64,000 nucleotides of DNA, taken from the NCBI RefSeq assembly GCF_018531495.1, contig NZ_JAHDTI010000003.1, positions 868,001 through 932,000 on the forward strand, read 5' to 3'. The translations under genes and the position numbers were made by a program. This document shows, piece by piece, positions 33,762-42,453 of the stretch. This DNA comes from Nonomuraea sediminis. GTDB taxonomy: Bacteria; Actinomycetota; Actinomycetes; Streptosporangiales; Streptosporangiaceae. Numbering within the stretch: the stretch's first letter is position 1; every line of letters starts with the position of its first letter. The notes under the pieces are model-generated. The model did no database searches and had not been told where the DNA came from. It saw only the letters and a program-made list of their open reading frames with translations.

Positions 33762-35167
33762 CGGCTGCTCACCACCATCTCGCGCGTGGACACCTCGGCG
33801 CTGCTGCGCGTGGTAACCGTACCGAGCAAGAGCACGAGCGCGCCGCACACGGCCAGCACCCAGTACGCCGGGCGGCTGGCCTGCACGAAGGAGGCGCCGG
33901 GCGCGGACATGCCCGCGGTCAGCAGTGCCCCGATCAGCGCCACACCGAGCGCCTGGCCCACCTGGCGGCTGGTGGAGGCCACCGCCGAGGCCACGCCGGC
34001 CTGCGAGCGCGGCATGCCCGAGACGGCCGTGTTGGTGATGGGCGCGTTGATCGCCCCGAACCCCATGCCGAACAGCACGTAGGCGGCGAACAGCAGCCAG
34101 GTCCTGGTCTCCGCGTCGAACACGGCGAACAGCACGGCGCTGGCCATCATCGTCACGCCCGCGAACTGCAGCGGCAGGCGCGGCCCCCTGCTGCCTACCA
34201 CCCTGCCGGACAGCGGCGCGAACACCCCTGTCATCGCCGCCATCGGCAGCATGTAGAGCCCGGCGTGCAGCGCCGACATGCCACGCACGTCCTGCAGGTA
34301 GAGGTTGTTCATGAACAGGAACCCGCCCAGCGCGGCGAAACCGGAGATCGCGATGACCGTGGCCCCGCTGAAGGGCGCGCTGCGGAAGAAGCGCGGATCG
34401 ATGAGCGGCTCGGCGCGTCTGAGCTCGTACAGCGGCAGCGCCACCAGGGCGATCACGGCTGCGGCCGCGCAGCCCAGGATGACCGGCGAGGTCCAGCCCA
34501 GCCGGGGCGCCTCGATGATGCCGTAGGTCAGCGAGCCGAGCAGCACGATCATCAGCAGCTGCCCGACGGGGTCGGGCCTGCGCGCCTTGTCCGCCTTGGA
34601 CTCCGGGACGAAGCACGCGGTCAGCGCCAGCGCGGCGATCCCGATCGGCAGGTTCAGCCAGAAGATCGAACGCCAGCCCGCGCTGTCCACCAGCAGCCCG
34701 CCGATCATCGGCCCCGCGGCCATGCTGATCCCGACCACGCCCGCCCACACGCCGATCGCCCTGGCGCGCTCGCGCGGCTCGGTGAAGACGTTCGTGATGA
34801 TCGACATGGCGACCGGGTTGAGCATGGAGCCGCCGACGGCCTGCACGATGCGCGCGGCCACCAGCCAGCCCAGGCCCGGGGCCAGGCTGCACAGCAGCGA
34901 GCCGAGCGTGAAGACGGCCAGCCCGACCATGAACGTGCGCTTCCTGCCGACCCGGTCGGCGGTCGCTCCCGACAGCATGAGCAGCGAGGCCAGGACGACC
35001 AGGTAGGCGTCGATGGTCCACTGCAGGCCGGAGATGGAGGCGTTCAGCTCGCGCCGCATCGACGGGAGGGCGACGTTGAGGACGGTGTTGTCGAGGCTGA
35101 CGATCAGCAGGCTCATGCAGCAGATGGCCAGCACGAACAGGCGCCGCCCCTTGGTGAGCTCGGACAA
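33758..35167 (-). CDS. MFS drug-efflux transporter (DHA2/EmrB-QacA type)
   Basis: 469 residues from TTG 35167 (GGAG spaced 5 bp); a GTG at 35173 overlaps the ribosome-binding site. Fourteen transmembrane segments. Motif C-like GGSMLNPVAMSI, motif A in GATADRVGRKRTFM, and the N-terminal motif SLDNTVLNVALPSMRREL are typical of proton-driven multidrug exporters. Controlled by the MarR protein encoded at its 3' end. The substrate is unknown. Confidence 0.93.
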   Translation of the reverse strand: MSELTKGRRLFVLAICCMSLLIVSLDNTVLNVALPSMRRELNASISGLQWTIDAYLVVLASLLMLSGATADRVGRKRTFMVGLAVFTLGSLLCSLAPGLGWLVAARIVQAVGGSMLNPVAMSIITNVFTEPRERARAIGVWAGVVGISMAAGPMIGGLLVDSAGWRSIFWLNLPIGIAALALTACFVPESKADKARRPDPVGQLLMIVLLGSLTYGIIEAPRLGWTSPVILGCAAAAVIALVALPLYELRRAEPLIDPRFFRSAPFSGATVIAISGFAALGGFLFMNNLYLQDVRGMSALHAGLYMLPMAAMTGVFAPLSGRVVGSRGPRLPLQFAGVTMMASAVLFAVFDAETRTWLLFAAYVLFGMGFGAINAPITNTAVSGMPRSQAGVASAVASTSRQVGQALGVALIGALLTAGMSAPGASFVQASRPAYWVLAVCGALVLLLGTVTTRSSAEVSTREMVVSSR

Positions 35168-35189
35168 GCACACTCCAAGATCGTTACAG

Positions 35190-35208
35190 ATCTACAATAG
35201 TTGTAGAT
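35190..35208. promoter_or_regulatory. Perfect palindromic operator of the MFS-marR operon
   Basis: ATCTACAATAGTTGTAGAT has 8-bp perfect arms and a 3-bp centre, 23 bp upstream of the MFS start. Size, symmetry and A/T richness fit a MarR dimer site. Confidence 0.8.
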
Positions 35209-35292
35209 GTCATACTATCCCCCCTCCGCACGGAACGTCCTCGAGGGGCCGCCGGTCCATGGCGAGCGCGACCCGCCACCAACAACAAGCAG

Positions 35293-35318
35293 GCCCCGCA
35301 GCGTGATCGCTACGGGGC
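35293..35318. terminator. Stem-loop in the accessory intergenic region
   Basis: GCCCCGCAGCG and CGCTACGGGGC pair with one mismatch around a TGAT loop. No T tract. It lies between the divergent MFS promoter and the flavoprotein gene and could end a short plus-strand transcript; no gene immediately precedes it. Confidence 0.4.
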
Positions 35319-35544
35319 TGAGAAATGCAAGGGGCGTCATGGAGAGGCGGGATCATGGACGATTCCGCCTCCACCTGGACTTACAGTCCCGGGCGGTCCT
35401 CCACGATCCATGGCCGACCGGGGCGATTGTCACTCAGTTCGTTACTCACTTCGTGTCTTGTCTCACTCGATATGGCTGAATCTCATTAGAGGCGGCGCAT
35501 TCCTTGATCTGTTCAGTTGTGGAGGCGGGTGCGACGATGGCGGG

Positions 35545-35658
35545 ATGGATGTGGCGTTACCGGCCCTTGGATTGATGGCAGTCCTGTTGACCGGGTTCGT
35601 CTTCCCGGCAAATGACCGCCACCCCGCCACCCCCGGGCTACGACTCCAGGCTCGATGA
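35545..35658 (+). CDS. Possible 37-residue hydrophobic peptide
   Basis: ATG 35545 opens MDVALPALGLMAVLLTGFVF, one potential membrane helix, followed by a short polar tail and a stop. The ribosome-binding site is weak (GGAGG is 20 nt away). The 35209-35848 interval is otherwise non-coding apart from the hairpin and inverted repeat listed here. TCTCATTAG occurs at 35481 and 35830. Low confidence. Confidence 0.2.
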   Translation: MDVALPALGLMAVLLTGFVFPANDRHPATPGLRLQAR

Positions 35659-35717
35659 GACGAAACGTCCCGCGCGCCACCCTGGATGAGACAACCGTGT
35701 GCCCAGGCGTCTCACCA

Positions 35718-35761
35718 GAGTTGGCGTATAGCAGGCCAGAGCCATGCCTCTACGCCAACTC
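35718..35761. repeat. Long-arm inverted repeat upstream of flavoprotein gene
   Basis: GAGTTGGCGTA (35718-35728) and TACGCCAACTC (35751-35761) are perfect 11-bp arms separated by 22 bp. It ends 87 bp before the flavoprotein start. It may be a paired operator (arm centres about three helical turns apart) or an RNA hairpin. Confidence 0.7.
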
Positions 35762-35848
35762 GATTGAGCCGGGACACTTCGGAGGCCATTCCCCTGGTCG
35801 GCGCCACGCCCAGCGAGTCCGGATCACCCTCTCATTAGGATCACGCAC

Positions 35849-36394
35849 ATGGAACCCCACGAGGGCTCGCGCGGCGTTCTCTACGTGATCGCGTGTGCCG
35901 CGCCCGCCGCCGCCGACCTCCACAGCTTGATCCCCTTGGCGCAGGCGTCGGGGTGGCAGGCGCACGTGGTGGCTACGCCGATGGGTGAGCGGTTCGTCAA
36001 CGTCCCTGAGCTGGAGCGCCTGACCGGGAACCTGGTGCGAAGCACGTACCGGATGCCGCAGGATCCCAAGGGCCTGCCGCCCGCCGACGCGGTGATCGTC
36101 GCTCCGGCCACGTTCAACACGATCAACAAGTGGGCGTACGGCATCGCCGACACCTTCGCCATCGGACTGCTGTGCGAGGTGATGGGGTTCGGCGTGCCGA
36201 TCCTGACGGTACCACTGCTCAAGGAAGCGCTCGCCCGGCACGTGGCTTTCCAGCGCAGCCTGGACACCCTTCAGGAGATGGGCGTCCGGGTCCTGTTCGA
36301 TCCGGCGGCCCCGCCGCAATCCCGCATGCCATCCTGGGAACGAATCATGCAGGAGCTGGACGCCGTTGTCGGAGGGCAACAGACGCAGGGGTGA
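35849..36394 (+). CDS. Flavoprotein (phosphopantothenoylcysteine decarboxylase-like)
   Basis: 181 residues. Rossmann-like flavoprotein fold of the HFCD family: VLYVIACAAPAAADLHSLIP at the N-terminus, a PADAVIVAPATFNTINKWAYG segment matching the family's PxSANT-like FMN motif, then IADTFAIGLLCEVMG and ILTVPLLKEALARHVAFQRS. HFCD enzymes (CoaC, EpiD/LanD) decarboxylate cysteinyl groups. The active-site histidine of CoaC is not evident, so the role may be different. It lies 4 bp upstream of an XRE regulator, a pairing I recall from other actinomycetes. Confidence 0.82.
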   Translation: MEPHEGSRGVLYVIACAAPAAADLHSLIPLAQASGWQAHVVATPMGERFVNVPELERLTGNLVRSTYRMPQDPKGLPPADAVIVAPATFNTINKWAYGIADTFAIGLLCEVMGFGVPILTVPLLKEALARHVAFQRSLDTLQEMGVRVLFDPAAPPQSRMPSWERIMQELDAVVGGQQTQG

Positions 36395-36398
36395 TGGC

Positions 36399-37613
36399 AT
36401 GGACGCCCGCAAGGAGATCGGTCAGCGGATCGCGCGGGCACGTCGTCGCCGTGGACTGTCCCAAGCCGTCCTGTCCGGTCTCGTCGGCCGTTCCGAGAGC
36501 TGGCTGAGTCAGGTGGAGCGTGGGCAACGCGCCGTCGACAACCACACCGTGATCAGCGCCCTCGCCGAGATCCTCGGGCTGTCCGTGGACGAACTCACCG
36601 TGAAGAAGACGAACGCGATGACGCGCTACCAGGCCACATCGGCAATCCGGCACGCGATGATGGGCTACGACGGCCTTGCCTCGCTCATCGACCCCCGGCA
36701 CACGCAAGGGCTCCCTGAGAGCGTCGTGTGGCTGCGGCATGAGATCCGCCGAGTGAACCGGCTCTACCAGGCCACGCGCTACGACGAGGTCGGCAGGCGG
36801 TTGCCCCGCCTGATCGTGGCCACCGAACTGGGCAGCCGTCACGCTCCCGCCGCCCAACGCCGCGAGTATCAAACCCTTCGCTCGCTGACCTACCACGCCG
36901 CCACCACAACACTGCGCCGCGTGGGAGAGGCTGAGCTGGCCTGGGTAGCCGCTGATCGCTCGCTGGCCGCCGCGCAGGAGGCGGACAGATCCCTCCTAGC
37001 CGCCGTGAGCGCATACCGTCTCGGATACGTCCTGGTGCGACTCCGTGAGAGCGAACGAGCGCTGCACCTGGCCCTCCAGGCGGCAGACGCGCTCTTGAGC
37101 GCCACCAGGCGTCCCACGATGCGCGCCCTGCCGATCGTCGGCGCGCTCTACCTGGTGGCCGTCACCGCCGCCGCTGCCACGTACGACCAGGCCGCGGTGC
37201 GCACCTTCCTGTCCCGGGCCGGGCAAGTCGCCGACACGCTCGGAGAGGACCGCAACGACTTCTGGACAGCCTTCTGCACAACCAACGTGACCATTCACGA
37301 GATCTCGGCAGCCGTCGAGTTCGGCGACACCCGGCGCGCGATCAGCAAGGGCGAGACGCTCAACCTGGCCCAGATCTCCGACGGTCTGGTGGGACGCAGG
37401 GCACAAGTACATCTGGACCTCGCCCGCGCCTATGCCCTGCAACGCAAGGACGCCGCATCGGTCAACATGCTGCTCGAAGCCGAACGACTCTCCCCTGAAC
37501 TCGTCCGTTACGGCGGGCGTCCACGAGAGCTCATGACTCAACTGCTCAAGCGGGAACACCGCGCCAGCACCCCACAGCTTCGGGGATTGGCTCACCGGGC
37601 GGGCATCGTCTGA
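36399..37613 (+). CDS. XRE-family regulator with C-terminal TPR-like repeats
   Basis: 404 residues from ATG 36399. An HTH of the Xre type occupies residues ~5-65: IGQRIARARRRRGLSQAVLS with SESWLSQVERGQRAV as recognition helix. The remaining ~330 residues form helical repeats (AELAWVAADRSLAAAQEADR and later RRAQVHLDLARAYALQRKDA), as in actinobacterial regulators that sense small molecules or peptides. Probably controls itself and the upstream flavoprotein through sites in the 35700-35848 region. Confidence 0.9.
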   Translation: MDARKEIGQRIARARRRRGLSQAVLSGLVGRSESWLSQVERGQRAVDNHTVISALAEILGLSVDELTVKKTNAMTRYQATSAIRHAMMGYDGLASLIDPRHTQGLPESVVWLRHEIRRVNRLYQATRYDEVGRRLPRLIVATELGSRHAPAAQRREYQTLRSLTYHAATTTLRRVGEAELAWVAADRSLAAAQEADRSLLAAVSAYRLGYVLVRLRESERALHLALQAADALLSATRRPTMRALPIVGALYLVAVTAAAATYDQAAVRTFLSRAGQVADTLGEDRNDFWTAFCTTNVTIHEISAAVEFGDTRRAISKGETLNLAQISDGLVGRRAQVHLDLARAYALQRKDAASVNMLLEAERLSPELVRYGGRPRELMTQLLKREHRASTPQLRGLAHRAGIV

Positions 37614-37734
37614 CCCGCACTTTTGTGCGGCTTCTTGACCTCCACATCAGTACGGGTCCCCACGATGATCCCCACCTACGGTTCCTCCTGCGTGGCGTGA
37701 CCAGAGGCCACGCCCCCCACCAGGAGGGAACGCC

Positions 37735-38133
37735 ATGTGGCACGAACAGAGACCCGCGCGGGATCAGTGCTCCTGTTGCCCCGAGCAAGTTCAACCGATC
37801 GGCCTCACCCCTGGACCCGCCGGGATCCCGCCCCTCTCCGCACCAGCGACCGCTGATCAACTACGCGCGGCCCTTGCGGCCAGAGGGGTATCCGCCGATG
37901 TCCACGAAGGGCGCGGGCTCGCCCTGGTGTCGGTGTGGGCCGGGCTCGTCGTGTGGACGGACGGCTTCTGGTACTGGTGGTGGACAGGGCGTCGCTCGCG
38001 GACGGGCCGCTGGCTGTACGCCAACCATTCCGCCACCGAGCCCGAACGAGCAGCAGGACGGATCGCTGCCCGCTACGCGCACCTCCGGGAGACGCACCCG
38101 CTTCCCCAGCCGATGACAGGAGCGCCGGTGTGA
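37735..38133 (+). CDS. Small hypothetical protein (accessory region)
   Basis: 132 residues from ATG 37735 with GGAGGGAACGCC upstream. The N-terminus has a CSCC motif. The C-terminal half is aromatic-rich: VWTDGFWYWWWTGRRSRTGR, then WLYANHSATEPERAAGRIAA. This core recurs as a decayed copy near 45889-45944. I recognise it as a short protein often found next to XRE regulators in actinomycetes, without known function. It overlaps the next small gene by 4 bp. Confidence 0.6.
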   Translation: MWHEQRPARDQCSCCPEQVQPIGLTPGPAGIPPLSAPATADQLRAALAARGVSADVHEGRGLALVSVWAGLVVWTDGFWYWWWTGRRSRTGRWLYANHSATEPERAAGRIAARYAHLRETHPLPQPMTGAPV

Positions 38134-38327
38134 GCGGGACGCTCGCGGCACTGCAGGCCGTTTACGGCAGGCGCTGGGAGATCTTCTGCAGCTTGGGCCG
38201 GTGGTACGCGGTGCAGTCTTGCTGGCAGAGCTGCCGGGACCCGCTACATGGCTCGCGCCACATCCTGCTTGCCAACAGCCTGGATGACTTGGCCGCCCGC
38301 CTGAAGGGCAGTCACACATCTCCCTAG
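38130..38327 (+). CDS. Small hypothetical protein
   Basis: 65 residues from GTG 38130 (AGGAG spaced 7 bp). It starts MSGTLAALQAVYGRRWEIFC and contains RWYAVQSCWQSCRDP and a helical tail LLANSLDDLAARLKG. Translationally coupled to the preceding small gene. No family recognised. Confidence 0.6.
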   Translation: MSGTLAALQAVYGRRWEIFCSLGRWYAVQSCWQSCRDPLHGSRHILLANSLDDLAARLKGSHTSP

Positions 38328-38516
38328 ACGGGGTGTGGTGATGCGGAGTGTCCTCTCCGAGGGGATGGAGGGGATGCCCCCGTACCTCGCATCACCGCAC
38401 CCTCAACGGGTACGGCAGCGCGGTCGATCGTCCGGCCCGCCGGGTGGCTGGAATGACCCGCCGATCCTGCGCTGCCGTACCCCCTGCTCGTGGGCCGGTG
38501 CCTCCCATGGCCCACT

Positions 38517-38667
38517 CCTCCCCTGGTCGTCACCTTCGAACACGACCGCCTCACCCCGCCCCACCTGGGCCGCGAGGTGGCCGACCAGATACCGGGCTGG
38601 GAGTACGCCGTGGTCCCCGACACGGGCTACTACGGTCACCTGGAAAGCCCGAGCGCGGCCCTCGCGC
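38517..38667 (+). pseudogene. C-terminal remnant of an alpha/beta hydrolase
   Basis: In one plus frame the sequence reads PLVVTFEHDRLTPPHLGREV, then ADQIPGWEYAVVPDTGYYGH, then LESPSA. This is the acid/histidine end of an alpha/beta hydrolase, with D in EHDRLTPP; the usual G-H catalytic histidine has become GYYGH. No N-terminal part with a nucleophile elbow is present upstream to 38328. A genuine deletion remnant. Confidence 0.6.
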
Positions 38668-38699
38668 ACCTGAGCTGGTGTCGTGGAGACTTGCTCCTC

Positions 38700-38903
38700 A
38701 TGACCGAACCCGGCGAAGGTCCCCCGCATTGCCCGTCGTGCGACCAGCACCTGTCCTTCGGCGGCTTCTACATGATGCTCCGTGAAGACGACGGCACGCG
38801 GACCTGCCGCGGGCGCTGGACCTGCCCAGGCGACCACCACTGGTGGAGCTGGGCTGACAGGCCTGACGACCCGCTGGAACCCTTTCCCCGCGAGTACCTC
38901 TAG
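38700..38903 (+). CDS. Small zinc-ribbon-like protein
   Basis: 67 residues from ATG 38700 (GGAGA 10 bp upstream). HCPSCDQHLSFGGFYMMLRE and then TCRGRWTCPGDHHWWSWADR give CxxC and CxxxxxC pairs likely to bind zinc. Acidic and aromatic C-terminus. No function known. Confidence 0.55.
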   Translation: MTEPGEGPPHCPSCDQHLSFGGFYMMLREDDGTRTCRGRWTCPGDHHWWSWADRPDDPLEPFPREYL

Positions 38904-38970
38904 ATCTTGCGCGGCGAACGGAGAACTCTCGCGTCCCTTCTGGCATCAAATGTCACGAGGGAAGGGTGAA

Positions 38971-39016
38971 GCGTCCGGTCACCGCGTACCGAGGGAACGG
39001 CGGGGTGACCGGACGC
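38971..39016 (-). terminator. Terminator hairpin after aceE
   Basis: Perfect 13-bp arms GCGTCCGGTCACC and GGTGACCGGACGC around a 20-nt loop, 8 bp beyond the aceE stop on the minus strand. Confidence 0.85.
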
Positions 39017-39024
39017 GAAATCCC

Positions 39025-41772
39025 TCAGACGCCCATCGACTGGGTGTCGTTGCTCTCGGCGCCGCCGGCCTCGGTGACGCCGTTCTTCAGGTGGTAACGG
39101 GCGATCGCCTCACGCAGCACCTCGCCGTCCAGCTCGCCCCGCTTGACCAGCGCGGTCAGTACGGCCAGCGTGATGGAGGCGGCGTCCACGTGGAAGTGGC
39201 GGCGCAACGCCGAGCGGGTGTCGGACAGGCCGAACCCGTCGGTGCCCAGCGAGGACCACTCACCTGGCACCCACTGCGCGATCTGGTCCTGCACGGCCTT
39301 CATGTAGTCGCTCACGCCCACGAACGGCCCCTGAGCGTCCTTGAGCGCCTCGGTGACGTACGGCACGCGCTGCTCGGCGTCGGGGTTGAGCAGGTTGTGC
39401 TCCTCGGCCGCCAGCGCGTCGCGGCGCAGCTCCGTCCAGGACGTCGCCGACCACACGTCGGCCGAGACGCCCCACTCCTCGGCCAGCAGCCGCTGCGCCT
39501 CCATGGCCCACGGGCCCGCCACGCCCGAGGCCAGGATGTTGGCCTTGGGGCCGTCCTGGCGGGGCGAGCCGGCGAACTTGTACAGGCCCTTCAGCAGGCC
39601 CTGCACATCCAGGTCGGCCGGCTCGGCCGGCTGCAGGTACGGCTCGTTGTAGACCGTGAGGTAGTAGAAGACGTCCTCGGGCTGCTCGCCGTACATCCTG
39701 CGCAGGCCGTCCTTGACGATGTGGGCCACCTCGAAGGCCCAGGACGGGTCGTAGGAGACGGCGGCCGGGTTCGTCGAGGCGATGAGCGGCGTGTGGCCGT
39801 CCTCGTGCTGCAGGCCCTCGCCGTTCAGCGTGGTACGGCCGGCCGTGGCGCCCAGCAGGAAGCCGCGGCCCATCTGGTCGCCCAGCTGCCACATCTGGTC
39901 GCCGGTGCGCTGCCAGCCGAACATCGAGTAGAAGATGTAGACCGGGATCATGTGCTCGCCGTGCGTGGCGTAGGCGGTGCCTGCGGCGATCGTGGAGGCC
40001 ATCGAGCCCGACTCGCTGATGCCCTCGTGCAGGATCTGGCCCTGGACGGCCTCCTTGTAGGACAGCAGCAGCTCCCTGTCGACGGCCTCGTAGGTCTGGC
40101 CGTGCGGCGAGTAGATCTTCGCCGTCGGGAACATCGCGTCCAGGCCGAAGGTGCGGGCCTCGTCCGGGATGACCGGCACGAAGCGGTGGCCGATCTCCTT
40201 GTCGCGCATCAGGTCCTTCAGCAGGCGCACGAACGCCATGGTGGTGGCCACCTGCTGCTTGCCCGAGCCCTTGCCGAACTGGCTGTAGACCTCGTCGCCG
40301 GGCAGCTTGACCGGCTTGGCGCGTACCACCCGCTTGGGCAGCACGCCGCCCAGGGCCGCGCGCCGCTCCTTCATGTACTCGATCTCGGGGTCGTTCTCGC
40401 CCGGGTGGAAGTACGGCGGCAGGTCGGCCTCCAGGGCCGAGTCCGGGATCGGCAGGTACAGCCGGTCGCGGAACTCCTTCAGTTCGGCCTTGGTGAGCTT
40501 CTTCATCTGGTGCGTGGCGTTGCGGGCCTCGAAGTCCTTGCCCAGCGTCCAGCCCTTGATGGTCTGGGCCAGGATGACCGTCGGCTGGCCGACGTGCTCG
40601 CGGGCCGCCTTGAAGGCCGCGTACACCTTGCGGTAGTCGTGGCCGCCGCGCGACAGCTTGCGGATGTCGTCGTCGGTCAGGTGCTCGACCATCTTGCGCA
40701 GGCGCGGGTCTCCGCCGAAGAAGTGCTCGCGGATGTACTCGCCCGACTCGACGCTGTAGGTCTGGAACTGGCCGTCGGGCGTGGTGTTCATCCGGTTGAC
40801 CAGCACGCCGTCGACGTCGGCCGCCAGCAGCGGGTCCCAGTCGCGGCCCCAGACGACCTTGATCACGTTCCAGCCGGCGCCGCGGAAGTACGACTCCAGC
40901 TCCTGGATGATCTTGCCGTTGCCGCGCACCGGGCCGTCCAGGCGCTGCAGGTTGCAGTTGATGACGAAGGTGAGGTTGTCGAGCTCCTCGCGGGCGGCCA
41001 GGCCGATCGCGCCCAGCGACTCGGGCTCGTCCATCTCGCCGTCGCCGAGGAACGCCCACACGTGGCTGCGCGAGGTGTCCTTGATCTGCCGGTTGAGCAG
41101 ATAGCGGTTGAAGCGCGCCTGGTAGATCGCCCCGATCGGGCCCAGGCCCATGGAGACGGTCGGGAACTCCCAGAAGTCGGGCATGAGCCGCGGGTGCGGG
41201 TAGGAGGGGAGGCCGTGGAAGCCGTGCGACAGCTCCTGGCGGAAGGCGTCGAGCTGCGCCTCGTTGAGGCGGCCCTCCAGGAAGGCGCGGGCGTAGATGC
41301 CGGGCGCGGCGTGGCCCTGGAAGAAGACCTGGTCGCCCGACTCGCCGTGGTCCTTGCCGCGGAAGAAGTGGTTGAAGCCCACCTCGTAGAGCGAGGCGGC
41401 CGAGGCGTAGGTGGCGATGTGGCCACCCACGTTGGTACGGGCGTTGGCCCGGGAGACCATGATCGCCGCGTTCCAGCGGATGTAGGCGCGGATGCGGCGC
41501 TCGACGTGCTCGTCACCCGGGAACCACGGTTCGCGCTCCGGCGGGATGGTGTTGATGTAGTCGGTGCTGCGCAGGCCCGGCACGCCGACCTGGTGCTCGC
41601 GGGCGCGCTCCAGCATGCGGAGCATCAGGTAGCGGGCCCGGGTGCGGCCCTCCGTCTTGACGACATTGTCGAGCGACTCGAGCCACTCGTTGGTCTCGCT
41701 GGGGTCGACATCAGGCAGCTGGCTGGGTAGGCCGTCGCTGATGATCGAGAAACGCTGGCGTCCGGAAGCCAC
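39025..41772 (-). CDS. aceE: Pyruvate dehydrogenase E1 component, homodimeric type
   Basis: 915 residues, the usual size. The thiamine-diphosphate motif is GDGEMDEPESLG with ENL-type LDNLTFVINCN downstream. Other family blocks are RWNAAIMVSRANARTNVGGH, HFFRGKDHGESGDQVFFQGH and a C-terminal transketolase-like domain. It decarboxylates pyruvate and loads acetyl onto the E2 lipoyl domain. The E2 and E3 genes are not here, as usual in actinomycetes. GTG start with GGAAGG upstream. Divergent from the DUF1918 gene; the long 5' leader holds a CGGTGG/CCACCG hairpin at 41899-41916. Confidence 0.97.
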   Translation of the reverse strand: MASGRQRFSIISDGLPSQLPDVDPSETNEWLESLDNVVKTEGRTRARYLMLRMLERAREHQVGVPGLRSTDYINTIPPEREPWFPGDEHVERRIRAYIRWNAAIMVSRANARTNVGGHIATYASAASLYEVGFNHFFRGKDHGESGDQVFFQGHAAPGIYARAFLEGRLNEAQLDAFRQELSHGFHGLPSYPHPRLMPDFWEFPTVSMGLGPIGAIYQARFNRYLLNRQIKDTSRSHVWAFLGDGEMDEPESLGAIGLAAREELDNLTFVINCNLQRLDGPVRGNGKIIQELESYFRGAGWNVIKVVWGRDWDPLLAADVDGVLVNRMNTTPDGQFQTYSVESGEYIREHFFGGDPRLRKMVEHLTDDDIRKLSRGGHDYRKVYAAFKAAREHVGQPTVILAQTIKGWTLGKDFEARNATHQMKKLTKAELKEFRDRLYLPIPDSALEADLPPYFHPGENDPEIEYMKERRAALGGVLPKRVVRAKPVKLPGDEVYSQFGKGSGKQQVATTMAFVRLLKDLMRDKEIGHRFVPVIPDEARTFGLDAMFPTAKIYSPHGQTYEAVDRELLLSYKEAVQGQILHEGISESGSMASTIAAGTAYATHGEHMIPVYIFYSMFGWQRTGDQMWQLGDQMGRGFLLGATAGRTTLNGEGLQHEDGHTPLIASTNPAAVSYDPSWAFEVAHIVKDGLRRMYGEQPEDVFYYLTVYNEPYLQPAEPADLDVQGLLKGLYKFAGSPRQDGPKANILASGVAGPWAMEAQRLLAEEWGVSADVWSATSWTELRRDALAAEEHNLLNPDAEQRVPYVTEALKDAQGPFVGVSDYMKAVQDQIAQWVPGEWSSLGTDGFGLSDTRSALRRHFHVDAASITLAVLTALVKRGELDGEVLREAIARYHLKNGVTEAGGAESNDTQSMGV

Positions 41773-42261
41773 TGGGTCTCGCCTTCCGAGGTGGACTGAT
41801 GTCTATGGTGTGGGTCGCCTTCCATCCTGGTCGCTGGTCGTAGAAAGTGCATCTCTACTCACCGGTAACCAAGGTGTCCCCACAGGTAGGGGTGGTACCG
41901 GTGGCCTAGACCACCGATGGTCGGACGAATCAAACGCCAAGAGTACATCGGTGCCGCAATTTAACAAGACGGGAAAACCTACGAAAATTCGCCCACATGC
42001 CTTGAAGGATCCCCCGAGGTTACGAGGGCGACACCCCCTGGGCGCGATGCGCCGCGTCAGTCTAGCCGCCGGGGTTCATGACCACCTGTCGCGAACGTCC
42101 CCTCGGCCCCAGTCGCCGCCACGGCGCGCGGACGGGTAACCGTACAGTGACGTTCAGTGATGGCGGGATGGCGTACCCGCGCAGCGTAACTTTTCGGTCA
42201 GCAAATCCCCTCCCGCGTGGGAGGGCTTTTCGAATGCGCTTCGCCGTACCAATCTGGAGGT
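41773..42261. other. Divergent intergenic region between aceE and DUF1918
   Basis: About 490 bp. It contains a small hairpin (41899-41916), an A/T-rich stretch at 41930-42000 likely to hold the aceE promoter, and an intrinsic-terminator-like hairpin at 42208-42230. No coding frame is credible. Confidence 0.6.
42208..42230 (+). terminator. Intrinsic-terminator-like hairpin with T tract
   Basis: CCCTCCC-GCGT-GGGAGGG followed by CTTTT. It lies 32 bp upstream of the DUF1918 start in the sense orientation, with no gene before it. It could end an unseen short RNA or act as an attenuator. Confidence 0.7.
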
Positions 42262-42444
42262 ATGAACGCGACGGTAGGCGACCGGCTCCTGATGCACGGG
42301 AATACCGTTGGGGAACGGGACCGGGGCGGCGAGATCATCGAGGTACAGGGTGTGGACGGCGGCCCGCCGTACATCGTGCGGTTCGACGACGGCCATACGG
42401 GGTTGGTATTTCCCGGCCCGGATTGTGTCGTGGTGCACCAGTAG
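42262..42444 (+). CDS. DUF1918 domain protein
   Basis: 60 residues, start ATG 42262 after a strong CTGGAGGT. MNATVGDRLLMHGNTVGERD then GGEIIEVQGVDGGPPYIVRF, DDGHTGLVFPGPDCVV: a compact beta-barrel, the single DUF1918 domain widespread in actinobacteria. Function unknown. It is 9 bp before the YjbQ gene. Confidence 0.88.
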   Translation: MNATVGDRLLMHGNTVGERDRGGEIIEVQGVDGGPPYIVRFDDGHTGLVFPGPDCVVVHQ

Positions 42445-42453
42445 AATCGTCGT

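Noticed and set aside
35655..35888. 77-residue plus-strand open frame
   Set aside because: It runs through the inverted repeat and past the flavoprotein start with no ribosome-binding site or coding bias.
38782..41730. 982-residue plus-strand open frame opposite aceE
   Set aside because: Antisense to a complete aceE; composition Val/Arg/Leu/Gly without motifs.
41773..42261. Riboswitch or other structured RNA upstream of aceE
   Set aside because: Only small isolated hairpins; no known riboswitch core recognised.
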